Shown here piece by piece: positions 15,786 through 25,745 of a DNA stretch of 64,000 bases. A program made the translations under genes and the position numbers. This DNA is from JAVJST01 sp040219295. Its GTDB lineage: Bacteria; Pseudomonadota; Alphaproteobacteria; Rhodospirillales; Casp-alpha2. The notes under the pieces are model-generated. The model made no database searches. It was not told the origin of the DNA and worked only from the letters and a program-made list of their open reading frames with translations. Location of the stretch: contig JAVJST010000011.1 of assembly GCA_040219295.1 (NCBI GenBank), forward strand, positions 558,001 through 622,000, read 5' to 3'. Every line of letters starts with the position of its first letter. The first letter of the stretch is position 1.

Positions 15786-18253
15786 CAGAGCTCGCGCTTG
15801 ACCTCTTCGACCTCGAAGCACTCGATGAAGTCGCCGACCTGGATGTCCTGGTAGTTGGCGAACGCCATGCCGCACTCCATGCCTTCGCGGACTTCCTTGG
15901 CGTCGTCCTTGAAACGCTTGAGCTGGCTGAGTTCGCCCTCGTGAACGACGACGTCGTCGCGCAACAGGCGCACGCCGGCGCCGCGTTTCACCAGGCCCTC
16001 GGTGACCATGCAGCCGGCGACCTTGCCGACCTTGGTCACGTTGAATACCTCGCGGATCTCGGCGTAGCCGATCAGGTTCTCGCGGCGCTCCGGCGACAGC
16101 ATGCCCGACAGCGCATCGCGCAGATCGTCGATCACGTTGTAGATGATCGAGTAATAGCGGATCTCGATGCCGTCACGCTTGGCCATGTCACGGGCCTGCG
16201 GGTTGGCACGCACGTTGAAGCCGATGACCAGCGCGTTCGACGCGTTGGCCAACGTGATGTCAGACTCGTTGATGCCGCCGACCGCACTGTGCAGCACCTG
16301 AACCTCGACCTCATCGGTCGCGAGCTTGTCGATGGCGCCATTGAGCGCCTCGATCGAGCCGTGCACATCGCCCTTTATGACAACCGGCAGGACTTCCTTG
16401 TCGCCTTCCTTGATCTTTTCGAACATCTGCTCGAGCGTGCCGCGCGCGCCCTTGGCGGCGTTGGCGTCACGGATCTGGCGCTGACGGTAGTCGACGACCT
16501 CGCGGGCGCGGGCCTCTGAGTCGACAACCGTGACCTCGTCGCCGGCCATCGGCGTGCCGTTGAGACCGAGGACTTCGGCCGGCGCACCGGGGCCGACTTC
16601 CTTGATCTGCTTGCCGTGGTCGTCGACCAATGCGCGCACCTTGCCCCACTCGGCACCGGCGACGAAAATGTCGCCGACACGCAGCGTGCCGCGCTGGACC
16701 AGCACGGTCGCGACCGAGCCGCGGCCCTGCTCCATCTTCGACTCGACGATAACGCCTTCGGCCGGGCGGTTCGGGTTGGCCTTGAGCTCAAGGACCTCCG
16801 CCTGCAGAAGGATCGCCTCTTCGAGCTTGTCGAGATTGGTCCCGTCCTTGGCGGAAACCTCGACGGTCTGGGTATCGCCGCCCATGTCCTCGACGACAAC
16901 CTCGTGCTGCAGCAGGTCCGTCTTAACCCGGTTGGGATCGGCTTCCGGCAGGTCGATCTTGTTGATCGCCACGATCATCGGCACGCCGGCCGCCTTGGCA
17001 TGATTGATCGCCTCGACGGTTTGCGGCATGACGCCGTCGTTGGCCGCGACGCACAGCACGACGATGTCGGTTACGCCAGCGCCACGCGAGCGCATCTCGC
17101 TGAACGCCGCGTGACCCGGGGTGTCGATAAACGTGATCTTGTCGCCGCCCGGCATGGTCACCTGGTAGGCGCCAATGTGCTGGGTAATGCCGCCGGCCTC
17201 GTGGGCCGCGACGTCGGTCGTGCGCAGCGAGTCGAGCAACGAGGTCTTGCCGTGGTCGACGTGGCCCATGACGGTAACAACCGGCGGGCGCGCGACCTGG
17301 CTTGCCGGATCGTCGTCGTCGCCCTTGAGGCCGAACTCGACGTCCGCGTCCGAAACGCGTTTCACATTGTGTCCGAACTCGCTGATCACCAGTTCGGCGG
17401 TATCGGCATCGACAGTGTCGTTGATGGTCGCCATAACACCCATGTTCATCAGCGCCTTGATGACGTCGGCGCCGCGTTCGGCCATGCGGTTGGCGAGCTC
17501 CTGAACGGTGATGGTTTCCGGCAGGGTCACTTCGCGGACCTGTTTCTTGGACTCGATCGGGCCCTGGCGCATCGCCTTCTGACGTTCCTTGTCACGGGCG
17601 CGGCGGACGGAGGCCAGCGAACGCATGCGTTCCTCGCCGTCGGACAGTGCCTCTGAAATGGTCAGCTTGCCCGAGCGGCGGCGCTTTTCGCCGTCGCGGC
17701 GCGGCGCCGGCTTCTTGGCGGGTGCCGCGACTTCCGTCTTGACGTGTTTCTTGGCGCCCCTGCGGCGATCGTCGTCGTCTTCCTCGGGCGGCGGCGCCAC
17801 ATCCGGCGCGGCGGCCTCGATTTCGGCCTCGGCTTCCGGCTCGGGCTCCGGTTCGGGCTCGGGTTCAGGCTCGGGCTCGGGTGGCCGATTGGCCTCCTCC
17901 TCGGCACGGCGCCGGGCATCGTCGAGCGCGCGGGCGCGCGCCTCGCGTTCTTCGCGGGTCAGCTTGTCGTCGCTCGGCAGTTCCGGCTCAGCCTTGGCAA
18001 ATGCCGCCTCGGCGGCTTCCTTCGCCAGTTCGTTCGACTCGTCGCCTTCACCGTGGACTTCCGACATCTTGCCGCCGGCGTCGCGGGCAAAGGTCCGTTT
18101 CTTGCGAACCTCGACCTGGACCATCTTGGTACGGCCATGGGAGAAGCTCTGCCGAATGGCGCCGGTCTCAACCGTCTTCTTGAGCTCCAGCTTCTTGGGC
18201 TTGTTAAGGCCCAGCTTCTTTCCCTTGTCGTCGCTTTCCGTCGTCTCGCTCAT
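15785..18253 (-). CDS. infB: Translation initiation factor IF-2
   Basis: An 822-residue GTPase that brings initiator tRNA to the 30S subunit. The G domain carries GHVDHGKTS (about 328-336), DTPGHAAF and NKID. Domains II-IV follow and the end is FIECFEVEEVKREL. The N-terminal ~250 residues are low-complexity and charged: Lys-rich start (KKLGLNKPKKLELKK), an acidic middle and a run of seven EP dipeptides followed by EA repeats near residue 130. An IF2-N-like module follows near 250 (ETITVQELANRMAER). The gene lies in the nusA-ylxR-infB-rbfA block; its stop overlaps the rbfA start. Confidence 0.98.
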   Translation of the reverse strand: MSETTESDDKGKKLGLNKPKKLELKKTVETGAIRQSFSHGRTKMVQVEVRKKRTFARDAGGKMSEVHGEGDESNELAKEAAEAAFAKAEPELPSDDKLTREEREARARALDDARRRAEEEANRPPEPEPEPEPEPEPEPEAEAEIEAAAPDVAPPPEEDDDDRRRGAKKHVKTEVAAPAKKPAPRRDGEKRRRSGKLTISEALSDGEERMRSLASVRRARDKERQKAMRQGPIESKKQVREVTLPETITVQELANRMAERGADVIKALMNMGVMATINDTVDADTAELVISEFGHNVKRVSDADVEFGLKGDDDDPASQVARPPVVTVMGHVDHGKTSLLDSLRTTDVAAHEAGGITQHIGAYQVTMPGGDKITFIDTPGHAAFSEMRSRGAGVTDIVVLCVAANDGVMPQTVEAINHAKAAGVPMIVAINKIDLPEADPNRVKTDLLQHEVVVEDMGGDTQTVEVSAKDGTNLDKLEEAILLQAEVLELKANPNRPAEGVIVESKMEQGRGSVATVLVQRGTLRVGDIFVAGAEWGKVRALVDDHGKQIKEVGPGAPAEVLGLNGTPMAGDEVTVVDSEARAREVVDYRQRQIRDANAAKGARGTLEQMFEKIKEGDKEVLPVVIKGDVHGSIEALNGAIDKLATDEVEVQVLHSAVGGINESDITLANASNALVIGFNVRANPQARDMAKRDGIEIRYYSIIYNVIDDLRDALSGMLSPERRENLIGYAEIREVFNVTKVGKVAGCMVTEGLVKRGAGVRLLRDDVVVHEGELSQLKRFKDDAKEVREGMECGMAFANYQDIQVGDFIECFEVEEVKREL

Positions 18254-18334
18254 GATCCGTCTTTCATCTACTAGTCGTCTGTCGCACTAACCGGTCATGG
18301 CCCAATCGCCGATCAGGCCGCATAAAATGGTCTT

Positions 18335-19009
18335 TCAGGCCTCCGCCTGCAAACACTGTTTCTCCGCGTCGCTCCCGACCGCTTTCCCGGCGCCGGTGCG
18401 AACACCCAGCAGACGCAAGGCGTCGCATTTCAGCGCATCGGCATTGCCGCCCGCCGACACCGCGGCATGAACCGCATGATCGAGCCCAAGCGCCTGGCCG
18501 ATCTCGGCAGCGTCGAAACATTCGACCGTCTCGACACGGATGCCTGTTTCCTCCCCAAGCGCCCGTGCCAGGCGGATGAGCTTGCCTTTGCCGTCGTTCG
18601 CCCCGTCGCGCGCCTCAAGCAGTAATCCGCCGCGCCCCTTGTCGCCGCCGCGCCTGATCCAGTCGGATACCTTCTCGAAACCGGCGACGGCCTCACCGGC
18701 CCTGCGGGCCAGCCCAATGCGCCGAAGGCAACGATCGAGAAGCAACGCCGCGACGTCGTCGGCAAGGCTCTCGGAGACGTCCACCTGCTGGCGCGCGGCC
18801 TTGGCGAACAGCCGTTTATCCCGGGCTTTCTCAATGGCGGCGCGGTCGGCGCGCAGCCAGATACCGCGGCCCGGCAGGCGGCCGTCCACATCGGGGACGA
18901 GCCGCTGATCCGGGCCGACGACGAACCGGATCAGTTCATCGGGCGAGCGAACGTCGCCGCTGACGATGCAGCGTCGCTCCGTTTCCCTGTGATGAGCCAA
19001 GCGGGGCAT
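18335..19009 (-). CDS. YlxR/RnpM domain fused to an L7Ae-like RNA-binding domain
   Basis: A 224-residue RNA-binding protein (DUF448 family). The N-terminal YlxR domain, about residues 7-85, shows RRCIVSGDVRSPDELIRFVV and the GRLPGRGIWL motif. In Bacillus and relatives this domain binds nucleic acid and RNase P RNA. Residues ~88-190 resemble the L7Ae/YlxQ fold: RIGLARRAGEAVAGFEKV, then a GGLLLEARDGANDGKGK segment. In Firmicutes ylxR and ylxQ are separate neighbours between nusA and infB; here they form one polypeptide, as is common in Alphaproteobacteria. It is 24 bases downstream of nusA. Confidence 0.9.
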   Translation of the reverse strand: MPRLAHHRETERRCIVSGDVRSPDELIRFVVGPDQRLVPDVDGRLPGRGIWLRADRAAIEKARDKRLFAKAARQQVDVSESLADDVAALLLDRCLRRIGLARRAGEAVAGFEKVSDWIRRGGDKGRGGLLLEARDGANDGKGKLIRLARALGEETGIRVETVECFDAAEIGQALGLDHAVHAAVSAGGNADALKCDALRLLGVRTGAGKAVGSDAEKQCLQAEA

Positions 19010-19033
19010 GATCCGGAGTACACCTCCCGAGCC

Positions 19034-20716
19034 TCAGTTGGCGGCCGCGTCGGCGGTATCCGCCTCAGCGTCCGCTTCGCCGCCGGCAGCTTCCGGTACG
19101 TCCTCCGACGCATCACCTTCGGCATCCTCGGCGCCCTCGAACCAGTGCGCGCGCGCAGCAACGATCAGCGCGTCCGCTTCGCTCGGCGACATCGGGCTCT
19201 CGCGCAACAGGTCGCGAAGCTCGTCTTCGTCCTTGCCAAGCAGGGCATCAAGATCCTTGGTCGTCGTGTCCTCGCGGAGGAGAAGCCGCAATTCCTCGCC
19301 GGTCATGTCGGCGAGTTCATCGCGGCTCAGAACGCCCTTCTCGCCGAGCTGAACCATCATGGTCGTCGATACGCCTTCGACCTCGCCGAGGTCCGGATTG
19401 ATACCCAGCTCCTTGGCGCGCGCGGTGAGTTCCTCGTCACGACGCTCGAGGAAGCCGCGGGCGCGAGCCCGAAGTTCCTCAGCAATATCCTCGTCGAAAC
19501 CCTCGATGGTCATCAGTTCGTCGACCGGGACATAGGCGACTTCCTCGATCGACGAGAAGCCCTCGGTCACCAGCAAATGGGCGATAACGTCATCGACATC
19601 AAGCCCGTCGATGAACATCTGCGATCGGGTGTTGAATTCAAGCTGGCGCTTCTCACTCTCGGCCTCTTCTGTCATGATGTCGATGCGCCAGCCCGACAAC
19701 TGCGAGGCGAGACGCACGTTCTGACCGCGACGCCCGATGGCGAGCGATAGCTGATCGTCAGGCACCACGACCTCGATCCGCTGGTTCTCCTCGTCGAGCA
19801 CGACCTTGGCGACTTCCGCCGGGGCCAGCGCATTGACGATGAAGGTCGCCGGGTCGGTCGACCACTGGATGATGTCGATCTTCTCGCCTTGAAGTTCGCC
19901 GACCACCGCCTGGACGCGCGCGCCGCGCATACCGATGCAAGGGCCGACCGGGTCGATGCTCGAATCGTGGGACAGCACGGCGATCTTGGCGCGCGAGCCC
20001 GGATCGCGGGCAACCGCCTTGATCTCGATGATGCCGTCATAAATCTCGGGCACTTCCTGAGCAAACAGCTTGGCCATGAAGTCCGGGTGGGTGCGGCTGA
20101 GGAAGATCTGCGGGCCGCGGGTCTCCTCGCGGACGTCGTAAATCAACGCGCGGATGCGGTCGCCGTTGTTGAAGTGCTCGCGCGGGATCGACTCGTCGCG
20201 ACGCAGCAGCGCCTCGGCGCGGCCGAGGTCGACGATCACGTTGCCGTACTCGACGCGCTTGACGAGACCGTTGACGATCTCGCCCTTACGGTCCTTGTAC
20301 TCCTCGTACTGGCGGGCACGCTCGGCATCACGGACGCGCTGGACGATGACCTGCTTGGCGGTTTGCGCGGCGATGCGGCCGAAATCGATCGGCGGCAGCG
20401 GATCCACGAGAAACTCCCCGACCACGGCGTCCGGCTTGCGCGTCTTGGCCCGGCTGACCGGCAGCTGCGCCGCCTCGTTCTCGATCTCGGCATCGTCCTC
20501 GACGACTTCCTGGTAGCGCGCCAGCGAGATGGCCCCGGTCGAGCGGTCGATGGCGGCGCGGATGTCGTGCTCCAGGCCGTACTTCGAGCGGCCGGCCTTC
20601 TGGATGGCCTGTTCCATCGCCTCGAACACTTCCTCGCGCTCGATACCTTTGTCGCGGGCCACGGTGTCGGCGACCTGAATCAGTTCAGGACGGGAATAGA
20701 CGGCTTCTGTTTCCAT
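19034..20716 (-). CDS. nusA: Transcription termination/antitermination factor NusA
   Basis: A 560-residue RNA polymerase-associated factor. Domains in order: N-terminal polymerase-binding domain (1-130), S1 domain (about 135-200, KGEIVNGLVKRVEYGNVIVDLG), two KH domains (to ~345, with PVGPCIGMRGARVQAVVGEL and GRRGQNVRLASQL) and C-terminal helix-hairpin-helix repeats (GFSSIEEVAYVPVDELMTI). A second acidic repeat region ends in a low-complexity Glu/Asp/Ala tail. It is encoded 16 bases after rimP and before ylxR, the standard order. Confidence 0.98.
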   Translation of the reverse strand: METEAVYSRPELIQVADTVARDKGIEREEVFEAMEQAIQKAGRSKYGLEHDIRAAIDRSTGAISLARYQEVVEDDAEIENEAAQLPVSRAKTRKPDAVVGEFLVDPLPPIDFGRIAAQTAKQVIVQRVRDAERARQYEEYKDRKGEIVNGLVKRVEYGNVIVDLGRAEALLRRDESIPREHFNNGDRIRALIYDVREETRGPQIFLSRTHPDFMAKLFAQEVPEIYDGIIEIKAVARDPGSRAKIAVLSHDSSIDPVGPCIGMRGARVQAVVGELQGEKIDIIQWSTDPATFIVNALAPAEVAKVVLDEENQRIEVVVPDDQLSLAIGRRGQNVRLASQLSGWRIDIMTEEAESEKRQLEFNTRSQMFIDGLDVDDVIAHLLVTEGFSSIEEVAYVPVDELMTIEGFDEDIAEELRARARGFLERRDEELTARAKELGINPDLGEVEGVSTTMMVQLGEKGVLSRDELADMTGEELRLLLREDTTTKDLDALLGKDEDELRDLLRESPMSPSEADALIVAARAHWFEGAEDAEGDASEDVPEAAGGEADAEADTADAAAN

Positions 20717-20732
20717 CTTCGTTCTCTCTCTC

Positions 20733-21224
20733 CTAGGAAAGTCCCCGCTCCGGCGCGGCCTTGAGCAGGTCGTCTGTGATAATCAGTGATGCCTTGGCGA
20801 TATCACCAAAGTCGAGCTTGAGCGGACCGTTGTCGGTTTCAACGGTGACCGTATCGCCGTCGATGCCGGCGATGCGGCCCTTGAAGCGCTTGCGGCCGTC
20901 GATCGGCCGGGCGACGTCGAGCTTGGCAAGCAGACCCTTGAAGCGGTCGTAGTCGGCAGGGCGTACCAGCGGCCGGTCGATGCCTGGTGAGCTGACCTCG
21001 AGGTGGTAGGCGCCCGGGATCGGGTCCTCGACGTCGAGCAGCGCCGAAACGGCGCGACTGATCTTGGCGCAGTCGTCCACTGTCATCGGGCCGAAGTTCT
21101 TGTGCTCCGCCATGACCTGCAGTTGCGCACGCTTGCCGCCGGACAGCTGAACGCGCACCAGGGTGTAACCCATGTCGTCCAGCGCCGGTTCAATGATCTC
21201 GGCCACGCGTTGTTCGATCGCCAA
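20733..21224 (-). CDS. rimP: Ribosome maturation factor RimP
   Basis: A 163-residue factor for 30S assembly. Typical phrases are MGYTLVRVQLSGG, the AISRAVSALLDVEDPIPGAYHLEVSSPGIDRPL signature (shown here in parts of the segment near residues 65-90) and a C-terminal SH3-like barrel with FKGRIAGIDGDTV. The start is set at TTG 21224, which has GGAG 8 bases upstream and gives the normal N-terminus. The longer frame to 21311 would read through a terminator hairpin in the leader and was rejected. First gene of rimP-nusA-ylxR-infB-rbfA-truB. Confidence 0.93.
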   Translation of the reverse strand: MAIEQRVAEIIEPALDDMGYTLVRVQLSGGKRAQLQVMAEHKNFGPMTVDDCAKISRAVSALLDVEDPIPGAYHLEVSSPGIDRPLVRPADYDRFKGLLAKLDVARPIDGRKRFKGRIAGIDGDTVTVETDNGPLKLDFGDIAKASLIITDDLLKAAPERGLS

Positions 21225-21310
21225 AGTGCGGTCTCCAGACAACGTCCCGGAAACGGGTAACAAAAAAGGCGGGCCGGAGGCCCACCCCACCGAACCGTTA
21301 CGCCGGTTCA
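21225..21310 (-). promoter_or_regulatory. rimP leader attenuator
   Basis: The untranslated leader contains, in transcription order, a short hairpin (AACCG and CGGTT arms at 21293-21308), then a GC-rich stem followed by six T residues, then the ribosome-binding site and the TTG start of rimP. A conserved alphaproteobacterial rimP leader ending in an intrinsic terminator has been described from comparative genomics and is an Rfam family. Position and terminator both fit that element. Confidence 0.75.
21262..21285 (-). terminator. Intrinsic terminator inside the rimP leader
   Basis: On the minus strand GTGGGCC, loop TCC, GGCCCGC (7 pairs, one G-U) is followed by CC and TTTTTT. It ends 37 bases before the rimP start codon on the same strand. 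It can therefore act as an attenuator for the operon, and may also end trmB transcripts arriving from upstream. Confidence 0.85.
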
Positions 21311-21377
21311 ACGAGACGATGTGATTAACGTGACCGGGTTTTACACCCGCGCGGTGCGCGATGCAAGAGGCGCGATC

Positions 21378-22090
21378 CTACGGCAAGACACGACGGGGCA
21401 CGCGGCGAAAGTTCAGATAGACGCAGGTCGCGCCCTGGCGTTTCGCCTTCGCCTCGTAGCGGGTCTCGATGGCGTCATCGGGCCGCGTCCGCCAATCGGC
21501 CGGAGCCTCGGCCGTCCACTCGAATTCGGGGTGAAGCCCGACGTGATCGAGGGTCCAGCGCACGTAATCCATGTGGTCGCTGGCGAACCGGAACATGCCG
21601 CCGTCCGCGAGCAGCCGCGCGAGTTCGTCGAGGTTCGCCCGGTTGACGAAGCGGCGCCGGTGGTGCCGGGTTTTCGGCCACGGATCGGGATACAACAGGA
21701 AGACGCGCTCGAACGCGCCGTCGGGCAAGGCCGCCAGCAGGTCGCGCGCGTCGTCGTCGAAGATCCGGACGTTCCCCAGGCCCCGCTCGTCGATGTGACT
21801 GAGCAGGCTGGCGACGCCGTTGACGAACGGTTCGCAGCCGATGATACCGATGTCCGGGTGCGTCGCCGCCATGTGTGCGAGATGCTCGCCACCGCCGAAT
21901 CCGATCTCCAGCCAGAGGGCCGAAACGGCACCGGCAAAAAAGTCGTCCAGTGACGCCGCCGCGGCCGGATCAATGCGCAGCGCCGGCAACCGTTCGTCCA
22001 TCAGCCGCTGCCGCCCGGGCCGCAGCGGCTTGCCGGTGCGTCGACCGTAGAAGCGTTCGCTCGAGGCGCCAACCGTGCGATTGGGTCCGC

Positions 22091-22094
<4 letters not shown>
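21378..22094 (-). CDS. trmB: tRNA (guanine-N7-)-methyltransferase
   Basis: A 238-residue SAM-dependent enzyme forming m7G46 in tRNA. The SAM motif LEIGFGGGEHLAHMA (about residues 62-76), the family-specific YPDPWPKTRHHRRRFV and the C-terminal ETRYEAKAKRQG segment are all present. The N-terminus has FYGRRTGKPLRPGRQ, as in alphaproteobacterial homologues. The start appears to be TTG 22094, overlapping the metK stop (TTGA), so it is probably translated by coupling. It lies downstream of metK, which makes its cofactor. Confidence 0.95.
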
Positions 22095-23287
<1,193 letters not shown>

Positions 23288-23322
23288 GGCAACGCCCTCC
23301 ATAGGCTTGCAAGTTCAACGGG

Positions 23323-23383
23323 AGGGGCCGGCCCTCGCGAAAACGCGCGAGTCGCCGAGTACGGTGCCTCGCACTTAGCCCCT
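23323..23383 (-). promoter_or_regulatory. Structured metK leader element with competing helices
   Basis: On the transcribed strand AGGGGC (23383-23378) can pair with GCCCCT (23328-23323), closing a 61-base domain 35 bases before the metK start. Inside, GCGAG-type arms compete: the plus-strand segment 23347-23351 can pair either with 23334-23338 (CTCGC) or with 23368-23372 (CTCGC). I do not recognise SAM-II or SAM/SAH signatures, so this is a candidate regulatory RNA, not an assigned riboswitch. Confidence 0.35.
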
Positions 23384-23511
23384 TTTTACGTGGCGGCAAG
23401 CAGCAGAAATCCACCCACGACGCCGGCGGACGCGGTCGCCCGACGGAGCGCGCGACTTTTCGCAGGCTTGCGAACCGCGGTCAAGCTTGAAGCAGCGCTC
23501 GCAGGCGAGAA

Positions 23512-23979
23512 CTACTCGCCTTGCTCCGCCTTTGCGATGGACTTGGTCAGCTCGAAGATCCGTTTTCTCACCCGGGGGTCGGTGATCTTGTAGTACGCCC
23601 GGACGAGTTCGAGGGTTTCGCGACGGGCCAGCGGGTCGACTTCGTAGTCGTCCTGCTCCTTGTCACGCAGCCCTGCCTGGAGTCGGCCCTCATGGGTCTT
23701 GAGCTCCGTCGGCATGTCTTCGAAGAAGAACTCTATCGGGACATCGAGGATTCGGCTCAGCTCGTAGATACGCGACGCGCCGATCCGGTTGGCGCCGCGC
23801 TCGTACTTCTGAATCTGCTGGAACGTCAGCCCGACCGCATCGCCGAGTCTTTCCTGGCTGATACCGAGAAGCGTGCGGCGAAGACGCACGCGCGCTCCGA
23901 CATGAACATCAACCGGATTCGGTGTTCCGGGCGGGAGCCTTTTGACCTTGCCGGTCCGTTTCGCAGCTTTTTTTACCAT
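23512..23979 (-). CDS. XRE-family helix-turn-helix regulator
   Basis: A 155-residue transcription regulator. A basic N-terminus leads into an HTH_3 domain at about 28-85: RVRLRRTLLGISQERLGDAVGLTFQQIQKYERG, then NRIGASRIYELSRILDVPIEFFF (each part quoted is a continuous segment of the domain). The C-terminal half is charged, with RRETLELVRAYYKITDPRVRKRI. This subgroup is widespread in Alphaproteobacteria and is often found between lnt and metK, as here, but its ligand is unknown. ATG 23979 has GGAAAC nearby. Confidence 0.9.
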   Translation of the reverse strand: MVKKAAKRTGKVKRLPPGTPNPVDVHVGARVRLRRTLLGISQERLGDAVGLTFQQIQKYERGANRIGASRIYELSRILDVPIEFFFEDMPTELKTHEGRLQAGLRDKEQDDYEVDPLARRETLELVRAYYKITDPRVRKRIFELTKSIAKAEQGE

Positions 23980-24141
23980 GTTGTTTCCAGTTCCGTATAG
24001 GTGAAGAAGACATCACCCCCCAACAGCCAAACCCCGAAAGAGGCCGCCACGCCCGGTGCCGAATTAGGTTCACTTGGGGGTTCAGCAGGCCCTCTATCAT
24101 TATCGCTCACAACCTATGCAGCGCAAGTAGGTTACTGCCGC

Positions 24142-25743
24142 TCAACCGAGACGAGTAGGGCGACGACCAAGCGCCCGGATCACGCTAATCGCCAGAAATG
24201 CCAGAATCAGCACCGGCCCGTTGCCGTACGTCGAGAAAACCGTCGGCGCGGACGCGCGCGGCAAGCCCGCGTCGATGATCCCACGCGCGCCGAGAGGCAA
24301 CGACGCGAGAACACGACCGTACGGATCGACCACCGCCGAGATTCCGGTATTGGCGACCCGGACCACTGGCACGCCTTCTTCGACCGCCCTGATCCGCACC
24401 ATGGCGAAGTGCTGGTGCGGACCGCTGGACATGCCGTACCAGGCATCGTTGGTCACGTTCAGCAGCCAGGCCGGCCGCGTGCCGGTGGCGGTGACCTTCC
24501 CGGGGAAGATCGCCTCGTAGCAGATCAGTGCCTGAAACGGCGGCAGCCCCGCAACGACGGTGGCGGCCAGCCCGTCGCCGGCGGAGAAATCGACCATCCC
24601 GCTGGTCAGCTTGCGGAAGGGGATCAGCCCGGCGAGCGGCATGTACTCGCCGAACGGCACCAGGTGAACCTTGTCGTAGCTCGCGACGATCCGACCGTCG
24701 CCGTTGATCGCGAATAAACTGTTGAAGCGGGCATCGCCGTCACGCCGCAGACCGCCCGACAGCAGCACACCCCCGGCCGGCACCGCCGCGACCAGTTCGC
24801 GCAGCAGTACGTCGTCGCCGTTGACGTAGAACGGAATCGCGGTTTCCGCCCATATGACGTGGGTCGGCGGCGGTTCGCCGTCGGCGCCGGGCTGCAGACT
24901 GAGGGCGATCTGGTCCTGCACGTGCCGGGGGCGCAGTTCGCGAACCCATTTCAGGCGCTGCGGAATGTGCGGCTGGACGAGACGCAGGCGGACGTCTTCG
25001 ACGGTATTTGTGCCTGGTGCCGGAACCTGTCCCAGGCGGACCGAGCCGCCCATCCAAATCAGCGCGATAAGCGCCGCCGGAACCATGCCGACCTGCCAGG
25101 CGCCGCCCCGCCACTTGCCTTGCCACCAGGTTCCGGCAAAGGCCGCGGCGGTGAACACCGTGATCAGACTGAGACCGTAGACACCGACGAGCCCGGCAAC
25201 TTGCAGCATGGCGTCGGAGACTACCCAGACGGACCCCATCGGATTCCACGGAAACCCCGTCAGCAGCCAGCCGCGCAACCATTCGCCCAGCGTCCAGAGC
25301 GCCGCGAAAGTGATCGCCGCCGTCACGCTGAACGGCACGTTGCGCCCGCACAGCGCGCGATAGGCGGCACAAACCGCGGCCGGGAACAGCGCAAGGTAGA
25401 AACTGAGGCCGATCACCGCCGGACACGCGGCGACTGAAGCGGGCCCGCCGACGACCATGAACGCACCCGATATCCAGTAGAGCCCGGCAATGAAGTGGCC
25501 CAATCCGAACGCGAGCCCCGCGACCGCTGCGTCGCGGGGCCGGTCTGCCGAGGCGCTGAGCCAGATCAGGACGGCGATCGCCGGCGCCAACGCCGGTATG
25601 ATGTGAAATGGCGGGAAGGCCGCCACCGCGACCGCACCCATGACGAACGCCAACAGCAACCGGCGCCACCCGCCGACGCCCTCGACCCCGGCCTGCAGCG
25701 CGCTGGCGGCAACCGGAGCGTCCGCGTCGCGATCCGAGACCAC
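24142..25743 (-). CDS. lnt: Apolipoprotein N-acyltransferase
   Basis: A 533-residue inner-membrane enzyme that adds the third acyl chain to lipoproteins. About eight hydrophobic segments, mostly in the first 240 residues, flank a periplasmic nitrilase-fold domain (about 245-500). The triad is visible: Glu in WAETAIP (~295), Lys in YDKVHLVPFGEY (~356) and Cys in ICYEAIFP (~409). The start is GTG 25743, two bases after the corC stop, so it is probably coupled to corC. Confidence 0.96.
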   Translation of the reverse strand: MVSDRDADAPVAASALQAGVEGVGGWRRLLLAFVMGAVAVAAFPPFHIIPALAPAIAVLIWLSASADRPRDAAVAGLAFGLGHFIAGLYWISGAFMVVGGPASVAACPAVIGLSFYLALFPAAVCAAYRALCGRNVPFSVTAAITFAALWTLGEWLRGWLLTGFPWNPMGSVWVVSDAMLQVAGLVGVYGLSLITVFTAAAFAGTWWQGKWRGGAWQVGMVPAALIALIWMGGSVRLGQVPAPGTNTVEDVRLRLVQPHIPQRLKWVRELRPRHVQDQIALSLQPGADGEPPPTHVIWAETAIPFYVNGDDVLLRELVAAVPAGGVLLSGGLRRDGDARFNSLFAINGDGRIVASYDKVHLVPFGEYMPLAGLIPFRKLTSGMVDFSAGDGLAATVVAGLPPFQALICYEAIFPGKVTATGTRPAWLLNVTNDAWYGMSSGPHQHFAMVRIRAVEEGVPVVRVANTGISAVVDPYGRVLASLPLGARGIIDAGLPRASAPTVFSTYGNGPVLILAFLAISVIRALGRRPTRLG

Positions 25744-25745
25744 CG

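Noticed and set aside
17821..17882. Tandem repeat in infB as a possible recent expansion or CRISPR-like array
   Set aside because: It encodes the in-frame Glu-Pro run of the IF-2 N-terminal region, a normally low-complexity and variable part of the protein.
23323..23383. SAM-II or SAM/SAH riboswitch ahead of metK
   Set aside because: The conserved sequence blocks of those classes are not recognisable by eye; only a generic structured leader can be claimed.
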